From Pyronema omphalodes (taxonomy: Eukaryota > Ascomycota > Pezizomycetes > Pezizales > Pyronemataceae), in assembly GCA_024516155.1 (NCBI GenBank), contig JAJJXM010000064.1, positions 62,001 through 126,000 of the forward strand: a stretch of DNA of 64,000 nucleotides, read 5' to 3'. A program made the position numbers and the translations under genes. The notes under the pieces are model-generated. The model was not told the origin of the DNA, made no database searches, and saw only the letters and a program-made list of their open reading frames with translations. Positions 25,740 to 35,500 of the stretch are shown piece by piece. Position 1 is the first letter of the stretch. Every line of letters starts with the position of its first letter.

Positions 25740-26831
25740 GATGGCGGTTGATTGTGAGTGTGTTTTTGGATATGGTTGTTCAGCTTGGTTACTGGTATCC
25801 CGCTGCTCGTCGCGTCCGGCAGAGATGGTAGTTGTGGTGGGCGTGTTTGTATCGCTAGCTGGTGGGATGCTGGTCAGGCGGGAGGGGCGTCTTGGTGACG
25901 CAGTTAACTGTTGTCCTTAGGGGTCGGGAACAGCACCAGCAACGACCAAATCTAACAGTGGTGTAGCAGAATAACGAGTGTTGTTTATTCAATTCCAATA
26001 TTTTTGGGATGGAATTCGAAGTTTCTTTCAAAGATTCGTGGCGACAGTTGGATGAGAGGTGGATGGGTAAGGAGCGGGGCAGAAGAAGAGATGGTGGATG
26101 TGGAGTTTGCGTTGGGACCAACTGCTGATGTGCTGCTGCTGCTGCTATTGCTTGATCTCACGCTGCTCCGGTCTTCTTCCATGCGAATTTTTACTCTGTC
26201 AATCCTCTTCTGAGCTTCGTTTCAGTCATCAACAGCTTCGTTCTTGATATTCTGGGTTATTCCATTTGGCCAGCTGCTCTATTCTGTCGATATCCTGCTT
26301 CAATCATCTTTGTCCCTGGAAGCCATCTTTGACCCCGCCATTTTGTACACCCCGCTAGTAAGGCACACCGGTCAGCTCTTCACGTGATCTATATGGAGGT
26401 GGCTGGCAGGCAGCAGTTGGAGATTCGCGTGCAACTTTGTCGAAGCTCAGGATCGATATGTACCAAGTTGTGATATCAGGATGCGATATCAAGCTGCATC
26501 TAATCAGATCATCATCTTGCATGGTACTGCATTGTTGATAATTGTTCCTTATCTCCGTTTTTCCCCGCAATCTGCATCTCATCTTCAGCCGCACTAAGCC
26601 AATTATACCCTGCTACTTCCCGCCGATGCTCGATGGAGCTAAGCCAGATGCTATCTAAACGAGAACTGCCAACCAAGAGCGTGGGAAGTGACCTCATCCG
26701 TAAAATATCCGCCTCTCTTCCCGCCCGCTTCCACTATTCCTCCGTGAAGAAACAGTATTTATACCCGCCACACAGTCAATTGATTCCGTCTACCAGTTAA
26801 TTTCATCTATATCCATCAAAAAAAATCCACC
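25740..26831. promoter_or_regulatory. divergent promoter region
   Basis: The 1.09 kb between two divergent starts. A GCTGCTGCTGCTGCT run lies near 26.13 kb. A TATTTATA box at 26756-26763 is about 70 bases before the plus-strand ATG at 26832, which has a strong CCACCATGG context. A 65-codon minus-strand open frame (26182-25985) lies in the presumptive CAND1 leader and could be an upstream ORF, but nothing shows it is used. Confidence 0.55.
26756..26763 (+). promoter_or_regulatory. TATA box candidate
   Basis: TATTTATA, 69 bases upstream of the ATG at 26832. It is followed by pyrimidine-rich sequence, as is usual before fungal transcription starts. Confidence 0.5.
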
Positions 26832-27854
26832 ATGGTCTTTTCCCGTTCAGCATCTGTTCTGCGCTCTGTCGCTCGCCGCACCCTCTCCCCCCAGGTGAAC
26901 TCTCGTTTCATCTCCCGTACTGCACCTCGTCGGGCTACTGACAATTCCTACCCTCACCACATCACTGGGGGTGCCTCTGATGTGCCTTGGATTATCGGTT
27001 CCGTTGGAATTACCCTTCCTTGTGTAAGTCTCACAGAATTCCCGAGTCCTAAATACCAATTGACACTTTGCAGCTTTACTACCTTTTCACCCAAGGATCG
27101 CCTTCCCCCAAGCACTCTGACTCTCACCACAAGATGGATACTGCATCCACCTCCCCCGGACCCAACGTCCAGACACATCCTCCTAGCCAGCGCAACGGTT
27201 TCAACCACTCCCACGAGCACCGCACCGAGGCAGATGACAAGAACGCTCCCGTTGCTTCCCAGAAGGAGCAGCATGGACACGGCACCAAGAAAACCGAAGT
27301 AGCTGACTCTAAGGACAAGGAGCCTACTTCCACCAGCCCCACAAAGGAGGAGAAGACCGCCGCTCATGAGACACAAGAGCAGGCCGGTGACGTCACTGAG
27401 AACGTGAAGGAGACCGCTAAGGAGGCCGCCTCTGAGGCCCAAGAGAAGGCCGCCGACATTACCGAGAGCGTGAAGGAAACCGCCTCTGAGGCTAAGGAGG
27501 CTGTTACTGAGAAGGTCGAGGAGGCCACTGAGTCCAAGTCCGAGGATAAGGAGGAGGCAAAGGACGAGGCAAAGGAGGAGAAGCCTAAGTCCAAGAACCC
27601 CCAGGAGATTGACCCTGGATACACTGCCCAGAAGACCCCCGGACACATTGGAACCATGTCTGGAAAGCAGGAGGGACTCTCCAACACTGACACCTCCCAC
27701 CCTGTATGTTCAACTATTCCCTATTCCATAGTTAATATTAACATCAGCGCAGCTCCTCCACACTGAGCGCGGAGACGCCATTGCAAAGAAGCCCGAGGGC
27801 ATCCACGAGACCGCCAAGATTAAGGGAACCGTCGACGTCAACCGCGGAAAATAA
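26832..27854 (+). CDS. mitochondrial membrane protein with LEA-like repeats
   Basis: Three exons (26832-27023, 27074-27703, 27753-27854) give 307 residues, all junctions in phase 0. The N-terminus is rich in Arg and Ser without acidic residues (MVFSRSASVLRSVARRTLSP), a typical mitochondrial presequence. One hydrophobic segment, VPWIIGSVGITLPCLYYLF at about residues 51-69, spans the first intron and could anchor the protein. The rest is highly charged, with degenerate 11-residue units of the type ETAKEAASEAQ and ESVKETASEAK (about residues 160-225), like group 3 LEA or apolipoprotein-type amphipathic helices that protect membranes and proteins under stress. The C-terminal exon is short and basic. 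No named family was recognised. The LEA-like role is inferred from the repeats. Confidence 0.85.
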
Positions 27855-28840
27855 ATGCCAAGCAGCGCTAGCATAATTATAATTGACCTTGTAACAACAG
27901 TAAGATGTGCGTGTAAAAGGTGTATGGGATTGGAATTTTGATTTCCTTTTATTTTTCGAGCCATTTTTTTTTCAATTTTCTTTGTACACGATCTTGGGCA
28001 TTCTGTTTATAGCGAATTTCCAATACAATCATATCCCTCTCGATTGGAATGGGTAGCGCATCTTTCCGCCGGAATCGCTTATAGGTATCTGTAGGGTTCG
28101 CCATGTGATTACTAATACCTGGAGTACGGCTTTATCAGTGGAATCGAGGATTTCCAATACCTTAGACCGAGTGGTTGATAATGCACTTCTGGGTCTGCAC
28201 ACGGGGCAATATAACATGGCCCTGAGAGGCGAGTCGAGAAAGTGGGATTTTCCGGATAGAGAAAAGGGATGGAAATAGGCAATAATAAGAGAAGTGTATT
28301 TTGAACGAGGACGGAAAATAGCAATGGAGTAAAGCGAGGCCGGCGATGGGGGATGAGGATAGCGAGAATATTTATGCTTTCAAACTGGTTTGTACGAGAC
28401 TGAGTGCATCGATATTCCTTGAAAAGCTGCTACCATGGAAAAATCAGGGGCTACGTGGATGGGGAAGGTGGTCACTGGTGGGCATTCCAATGATTATCAT
28501 CCATCGCCGAGAAATGGATGATTAGATGCTGGGATGCAAATCCCTTAACTAGCAATCGAGTCTCATCTCTCTACTACCACGTTCACCAAAATTTGATAAA
28601 ATTTGATCAAAATTCAGACTTTATTCCTAAAATTTACAATTTACAATATACAATTTACTGTTTGATACCCCGCTTGTTCAGTCTGCACGCACAGTTCACC
28701 GCTGACATCATCTCCTCAGTCATACAGCGCGCCATAACACCCACCAAGCATTTCGCTAAGACACGCACCTTGTATACGAATCCTCTACAACACCTCTTCA
28801 ACAACCAATAACCGCATCACCAATCCTCACCACCGCCTCC
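27855..28840. other. intergenic before palH
   Basis: 3' flank of the LEA-like gene followed by the palH promoter. Short AT-rich repeats (AATTTGATAAAATTTGATCAAAA-like) occur at about 28.59 kb. No gene was recognised. Confidence 0.5.
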
Positions 28841-28873
28841 ATGGCCGACCAACCACACGTTCTCCCTCGCTAA
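28841..28873 (+). other. candidate upstream ORF before palH
   Basis: ATG at 28841 in a good context (CCTCCATGG) opens a 10-codon frame ending in TAA at 28873, only 12 bases before the palH ATG at 28886. If it lies in the mRNA leader it could limit translation of the receptor. No transcript start was mapped. Confidence 0.35.
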
Positions 28874-28885
28874 TCCGCCGTATAT

Positions 28886-30487
28886 ATGTCCTTTTCCTCC
28901 TTGACTACCGCCCCTGCGCCGTCCCGCATAATGCCTATCCAAAACTGGCGCGCGACAACGAGTCCTCCGCAGCGATTCACCTTGCCCGCATCTTGCACAC
29001 CTTACTTGCTTCCCAGCGGCTTAAAGATCCCTCTCGCTACTACTACAACAATCCTCACAACCGCCGTCCATGTCACCCCCGAATGCTTCACCGCCATACC
29101 AACTGGCAGTCATGACACTAAAGTTTCCGTCTCCGGCACGGACTTGCGCGATCCTTTCTACGCCTCCACAATCCCCATGGCCTACTCGATCGCCGCTACT
29201 ACAACTCTAGCATATGTTCTTCTCGCCTTATTGTTTCTTCCCAACCCACCACATAGCCGCCCCTGGCTCCAGAAAGTCGCCACCCTATCAGTCTGTATAT
29301 GCCTCACTATCGCCTTCTCGGAAACAACCGATGTTCTCCGCCGAGAATATCTATCAGTCGGCTCCTCCGTCTATTCCTACACTAATGAAGCTCGCGAAGT
29401 CCGAGAAAGAGTTGTCGGGGGTATGCACATCAAGGTCGGCCGCCTAATCTCCGACCTATTCTTATGGCTAGCCCAAGTACAAACCCTCATACGTCTTTTC
29501 CCCCGTCAACGTGAGAAGGTAGTTATAAAATGGGCCGGATTTGCATTAATAGTTCTCGACACCCTTTTCGGAGTTTTAGAAGCATTTGTCAGCCCAATGG
29601 CTTCAACAGATAGCTTCCTAGACGCTATCCCAGCTTTAAGCTATCTTTTCCAAATTTGTTTATCTACTATGTATGCAGGTTGCGTTATCTATTACTCTTT
29701 CGCAAAACGCAGGTTTAGCTATTTCTACCCACACCGACCTTTCGTTACTACACGCCGCTATGGAGGTCGTTCTATATTCCTCGTCGCTATCCTTTCTATA
29801 GCTAGCGTCATCACACCAATTGTTTTCTTCGTCGTCGATATCGCCCAGAAGGATCTCAAGGGATGGGGAGATTACATCCGCTGGGTTGGTGCCGCTGCAT
29901 CTAGCGTGGTGGTATGGGAATGGGTGGACCGTATCGAAGGCCTGGAGCGCGAAGACCGAAAAGGTGGAGTCTTAGGAAGAGAAGTCTACGACGAAGACGA
30001 AGACCTCCGCTTTTCAGGACGACGAGTCGAAGACGATGGTCTTCCCCCACCACCGAGAAGACGGGGATCAAGGGCTTCGGAAAGTACGAGATATGAAGTC
30101 AATATGCGGCAACTATCCACCGCAGTCAGCTCGACGGAACAAGGACGGGATGGAACAGTATCACCACCTCCCACTACCGCAGAGACGGAAACAACAGGCG
30201 GAAGTATATGGCCATGGAAAAGACGAGGACGCAGTAGTAGAAGAGGGGATAGTAGTAGTGGGGGTGCAACAGGAGATGTAGAAGAAGCGGCCATGCATCC
30301 GTTACCCCCGAGTACAGAAAGTGCAGGGACAAGTGCGGTTGCAGGACCGAGTACTACGGCTTCCAATGCGACGAGTCCGAGTCTTGGGACGGCATCGGCG
30401 GCGAAACAGGAACCTCCGCAGCCGGTGCAGCAGCAGTTACCGGTGCATATTATTCCTGCGCCTAGGAGGTTGAGAAGGGGTGTATAG
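28886..30487 (+). CDS. palH: PalH/Rim21, alkaline-pH sensor membrane protein
   Basis: A single uninterrupted frame of 533 residues. PalH is the seven-transmembrane plasma-membrane sensor of the Pal/Rim pathway; with PalF and ESCRT components it triggers proteolytic activation of PacC at neutral to alkaline pH. Hydrophobic helices span about residues 98-335. The most diagnostic segment is FLWLAQVQTLIRLFPRQRE near residues 190-210, preceded by YSYTNEAREVRERVVGG. VVWEWVDRIEGLEREDRK and GVLGREVYDEDEDL follow the last helix. The cytosolic tail is long, low in complexity and rich in Ser, Thr and Pro, as expected for the arrestin-like PalF binding region. The first ATG has a weak context; a second ATG lies 45 bases downstream. 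No intron is needed. Confidence 0.92.
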   Translation: MSFSSLTTAPAPSRIMPIQNWRATTSPPQRFTLPASCTPYLLPSGLKIPLATTTTILTTAVHVTPECFTAIPTGSHDTKVSVSGTDLRDPFYASTIPMAYSIAATTTLAYVLLALLFLPNPPHSRPWLQKVATLSVCICLTIAFSETTDVLRREYLSVGSSVYSYTNEAREVRERVVGGMHIKVGRLISDLFLWLAQVQTLIRLFPRQREKVVIKWAGFALIVLDTLFGVLEAFVSPMASTDSFLDAIPALSYLFQICLSTMYAGCVIYYSFAKRRFSYFYPHRPFVTTRRYGGRSIFLVAILSIASVITPIVFFVVDIAQKDLKGWGDYIRWVGAAASSVVVWEWVDRIEGLEREDRKGGVLGREVYDEDEDLRFSGRRVEDDGLPPPPRRRGSRASESTRYEVNMRQLSTAVSSTEQGRDGTVSPPPTTAETETTGGSIWPWKRRGRSSRRGDSSSGGATGDVEEAAMHPLPPSTESAGTSAVAGPSTTASNATSPSLGTASAAKQEPPQPVQQQLPVHIIPAPRRLRRGV

Positions 30488-31751
30488 CACCTTTGAGCTC
30501 CGAAGTCCAGCGGCTTCAGAGGGGTTGTTTTCGGTTTCGGGTTTTGATTTATTGATTCTTTCGTTTCTCGGTTTCGATCTTCCGGTTTCTTGGTTTTCTG
30601 GTTTTGGGATATATCTATTTGGTTTTTTATGATGGTGATGGTGAGGTGTATGTTTTCTGGTTTTCTGATTTTCTGATTTTTCGATTTTTCTTGGTTATGG
30701 TTCTCTGTTTTATGATAAGTTTATTTTTGGGAAGTTGACAAGGGGGTGTATATAAATATGGTCATGTATTTATGTTTTCTTTCTTTTTTTTGCATTACTT
30801 GGCATTTTGGGGCGCGGGGAGTGTTTTTTGTTTGTTTGTTTGTTTTATTGATATCATGTAGTTATTGCATTGGAGTTGATGAGAGTAGATGAGATGAGAT
30901 CAGATGAAATGAAGAATTGAAAGAAGAGTTTGTGAGGAAAGAAAAGTAACTTTCAACTTGGACCATTGCGTGACCGATTATGTTTCATGTGAAAGTACAC
31001 GCACTGTTTCTGGCTTCTCGCAAGAAATAAGAAATGCTTAAGACGGAGTCTACATCATATGTAGGCACCAATCCAAGCTCCGAGCCGTCTAAGAGAGGAT
31101 CCATCCCCTGAAACTGAAATAGAAACTGAAATAGCAACAGGCATCGTATTTTTTATTTCTTATTTCTATTCTAAATCTTAGCTATTATACATCTACGATG
31201 TAGCCGCAGTATATTATATCCATCATCGAAGCAACGGCTGCAACGCTAGGTATTGAATACCTCTACATAAATATGTAGAACATCCTTGACGCATCATTTT
31301 CTTTCTTCTTTCTTCTTTCCTAGTTTTCCTGTCATTTGATTATTGAATCAATAGTACCATTCATCCTTCATCCTTCATCCTGCTTCCTGCCATGATCCTG
31401 CGATGCATTAATGCACTGATGCACTGGTGAACTCAGAACTAATGAACTAATGAAGTTCATACCATATGTAAACTACAGGTCAACTCCCAATTTCCAATTT
31501 CCATGACTAAGCAATAAGCAATCAAGAACAACGTAACTTATTCCCATTCCCATGCCCAAATGATGAAATGGGGGTGGGGAATCGTTGGGTTAACAACTAA
31601 TGTAACAATCCCAGCTGAAGGAAGATGAGAAGTTATGCTGAGAAGGGTATTATGAGACTGCAGAGGAGAGTCTGAATTTGACGGGGACTCAAATGCTGGA
31701 GATTGTACATATAGAATGGTGTTTTGGTGTGTGTATCCCGACGAATCATAG
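30488..31751. other. palH 3' flank and intergenic repeats
   Basis: The first 300 bases are a T/G-rich low-complexity tail with many GGTTTT and TTTCGG words. Short duplications follow (GAAACTGAAATA near 31.11 kb, TTCATCC near 31.36 kb). No gene was seen. Confidence 0.5.
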
Positions 31752-31759
31752 TTCATGAT
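31752..31759 (+). repeat. 8-bp target-site duplication, left copy
   Basis: TTCATGAT immediately left of the transposon. An identical copy lies at 32502-32509. Confidence 0.8.
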
Positions 31760-32501
31760 CGGACCTCCCAGTTGTACAAACCAGTTTAAAATGACGACCA
31801 AAACGGACTGTACGGACTGTTAAAATATGAGAACTGTACGGCAATCCAGTTCAGTTTACGGTCAGTAGTATAAACTGGTTAAACTGCGAAAACCAGTTAA
31901 CTGAATGCAAGGCTTGGCGAACCAGGTGAACTGTTTAAAACTGTGAAAACTGCTTTGTCCAGAGGAACTGGTTTATGAAGGGGCAATAAATATTATTCAG
32001 TGCATACATAACAAAATTCTATACTAGTTGGCTCCCCAGAAATCACAACTGACGCCTACGATTGGAGTTCTTGAGCCCCTCAATGGGCTCCAGAGGATCT
32101 GCCTGCATTCAGTGGCGGTCCCGGCCCTCCGATATAACGATCTGCGGAACTGAGAGCTTGTTCAGCGCCATTTTGTAAAGGTTGGGAAATCTAGTTACCA
32201 GAAGCTGGTGGAATAATGAGGGTTGAGATACTGGCAGGCTCGGCCACCGGTGGGTTCAAATGAGGCTGAATACATTATTTATTCCTGCATGCACTGGTTC
32301 CTGATGCGGTTAAACTAATTTGTATTTCACCGAGTCCGTTTAATCAGTGCACTGCATTTCCCTGGTTCTATAGACTCCTCAAAACTGAACCAACTGTGTA
32401 TCCGAGACACCAAAACTGTACCAACTAACTGTGAATTGTCAGTTCAGTTTACCTGGTCCACGAATTTACCCGGTAAATTGGCTATACGGTTGGGAGGTCT
32501 G
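31760..32501. mobile_element. non-autonomous hAT-like DNA transposon (742 bp)
   Basis: The ends form imperfect terminal inverted repeats of about 28 bp: the left end reads CGGACCTCCCAGTTGTA and the inverted right end reads CAGACCTCCCAACCGTA. Most differences are transitions. An 8-bp direct repeat TTCATGAT flanks the element on both sides, the size made by hAT transposases. The subterminal regions are crowded with AACTG/CAGTT words on both strands (about 13 in the left 220 bp, about 6 in the right 170 bp), as expected of transposase-binding sites in hAT elements. There is no transposase frame, so it would need a transposase in trans. The hAT assignment rests on duplication length and subterminal structure. 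The element was not matched to a named family. Confidence 0.8.
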
Positions 32502-32509
32502 TTCATGAT
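32502..32509 (+). repeat. 8-bp target-site duplication, right copy
   Basis: TTCATGAT immediately right of the transposon, identical to 31752-31759. Confidence 0.8.
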
Positions 32510-35500
32510 TGCTTGTCATTTGAAAACTTCGAATATCCATGATTTAGCATGCTTCAAGTCAAACACGGACTTAATGAACCGTCTTCTGCTGCCGTGAAAT
32601 TATACTGGAAGTAGGAGTAATTTACAGTCCAAGCCCTACAAGGCAAAAAATATACATTGGATCTGAAAATAATCTATTATACAATGTGATTAAATTAAGT
32701 TAAAAAGTCAGAATAAACATACTCTCCGGTACTGAATATATCCACAAATTATAAATTCCGCCGCTCACAACGATATTGGTCGAAAATGTATACTTATTTA
32801 CTTTCTTGAATATTATCTGTATATCTTTCTATAACTTTCGGTACCTTTTGTATAACTTTCAGTATCTTTTCTCTAACTTTTAATACCCTTTGTATCACTT
32901 CTAGTATCTCCTATATATTTTACAACGGAAATTATACATATTTGTAAACACTTTCCCTCGTAAATGTCTTAATTTATATATCTTCTCATACAATGCTTTT
33001 ACACACTTGAAGTGTATATCCCCGAGAATAACTTTAGACGTTTCTTATTCACCTCATTTATACCCTGCCGAGCCCCTATCGCAATATTTCAATCTCCATA
33101 TTTTCTGCAAATTCGTAGTCGAAAACCGTGGTAAATTGCCGTACCTTCTGCAGCCCCTTGGAACTGAAGATCTTAATGCCGATGAATAGTTGTGTGGGGG
33201 GTTCATGAAATCAGAAGGCAAGGATATTTTCATTCCAGTTGAAGTATCGCCGGGAGAAAAAAGTAAAAGAAGGGCGGAAATTAGAGGGGTTAATGGCAAT
33301 TTTGGCATTTCCAGGGTCGAATCATCGATGTGAGGTTGTGGTAGTGATACCGGAAATGGCCGGAGTGATGGAGGCGAGGTTGAGGTTTGTGGAATCAAGG
33401 GATTGAGAATGGTAAATTCAAATGCAGTCTCAGTTATTCAAGGAGGGTGTTTGGTGACGGGAGTTTATGCGGTTGCTGAGAAGGCAGTGCATTTGATCCA
33501 ACAGGATGCGGAGGATGGTCGCCCGTGGATAGTGCATAGGATTCCGTCTGTCTTTAGTTTATTGGAAACAGGAGAATGCATAGCGGTGTAACTCTGGCAG
33601 TGATGGTTTATGCAAGGCGGAGAAGGCGTCTGATATTATCAAGGCGGATACTGTGGTGAGACATCGTGTTCCGGAGCCTTTTGCTGATGGTCGCGCGGGA
33701 TACCTGTAACTTCCAGATCTTCCAGAAGTTCCTTGTCGATGTGCAGAAGTTTCAAGTATTTCGAGTGGTATTCTAAGTTGATTGATGCATTAACTCCGCC
33801 GTAAAATATCACTTCCTCACACCGCCATCATGTCCCGTTTTGTTCGCCAGCCCCAAGAGCTCGAATGATATCCGATGCATGATGCATTAGGTTATTCCGC
33901 CAAGACTGATCCGTATGCCGCGCATAATACCGTCGAAAGTTGCCTTGCCGCTTCGCCTTGGGGTCTTCGCCGATACGGGTACCGGGAGGTTATATATCTT
34001 TACCGAACTTGAGAATTGTTCCTGCGTTTTCCTTACCGTGGAAACGCAGCACGCGAGCTCAGGTACAGGGGGCGTTACACAAAGATCTTACGGCATGCAG
34101 GCTCGGCGCTTCGACGTACTTATCCCGGCGTTTCATATTCATTCTGGCGCTTCCAAATTCGGTACCAAGAACATCATGGAGTTAATAAATTTTTTCAGAG
34201 GCGATGGTGACATTTTGTTGAATTCCGCTTGAATTGTGTTTCCTCGAAATCTTCACTAGAACTTCATCTCCTGCTGCGGGACAGGTATTTCGGAAGAAAC
34301 CTTTGTTTACGTCTACAGTCACTACAATCACTCTCCCCATTATCCCTCTCAAAACGTCGGCCCTTGCATATGAGACATTCTCAGCGCCTAAAAACTCCCT
34401 ATCCCGCTTTCGCTCAACCGCGCAACCTCACTCTGGAGCTCGGCGCTTCTAACCATCAGCGTTTCCAACGTCCTTGCTGCAGTTGATCATATTGGGAGTG
34501 CTGTTATGTCCGCTTCGTCACTCCTTTAGGAATAAACATTCTATTCCGCAAATGGAACAACGATTGGATGGTATCCGTAAGGTGTTACTACTTCGGAAGT
34601 AGCCCATTGAACTATAATAGAGGAATTTCATATGGCTGATGGGTTGTTGAGGTGCCGACTCACCAGAATGAAAGCTTTCTAGAAAGCTGACAAGACCATA
34701 CCGCTGGCAGCCTGAAGGGTGTTATTATGTACTGGCTACACCAACCTCACAACTGGAAGATAATATCACGTTCCTCCCATAGTTCCAGAACCTGTCACTT
34801 CCGGCATCGGCTAGTACGCCTTGAAGTGGCTTCGCCCCGAAAGTATAATGCGGTACGGGAACGAGCTCTATATTGTAGATACTTGGTCCGGCATTCGAAT
34901 TTCTGACACAATAAAATTTTCTTCAAGTTACTGCTGGTTCTGGTGTTGGAATGAATAGAGAAGATATCATGCTGATGGGTATAAAGATATCATTTCACAG
35001 ATCGCTAGCTACTTATGCCCCACTTCTGGGGCTATGAAGACCCGGTTCTTTTGGATCTCCCTTGGCAATTCTTATATGCCAATTCTACACAGTTACTCTG
35101 TCACGAAAGCCGTGATACATAGATTTGACATCAGTTACCAAACTATGAAAGACTGGTTGGGAATCAATTCAGGGTGGGGTAGTTGTTGATGGAAGGTTTT
35201 ATTCTTCGAAGAGTCATAGGGAGGATGGGAGAGTAAGTTGTTGGTGTGAAATTGGAAGGCTGTGGGAGAGGTAAAAGCAAGAAAGCGATACTTGCAAATT
35301 GAGCAGATTATTTAAGTTCTTACAAGAGCATGGATGCCTTATACTCGGAGGGTGCCATAAGTTAGACGCGCCCCATACAATTTGCATGGAAAACAGCCCA
35401 ACCATAGCTTCAGGGTTTCCTGAGGAAATGTGAGAACTTAAAATCCTTATAACTGTTAGTCGTAACCATAATTATCAAAAGATATTTGGTGTTTCAAGAA

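Noticed and set aside
25985..26182. Ser-rich 65-codon minus-strand frame upstream of CAND1
   Set aside because: It arises from a CTG/GCT repeat. It may be a leader uORF, but nothing supports a protein.
26954..27700. 248-codon minus-strand frame rich in Leu and Gly
   Set aside because: It is the reverse of the LEA-like gene, which has clean splice junctions and a presequence. The Leu/Gly richness mirrors GAG and GCC codons on the other strand.
33180..33740. Purine-rich stretch that looks gene-like
   Set aside because: Every frame is broken by several stops and no splice joins give a recognisable protein.
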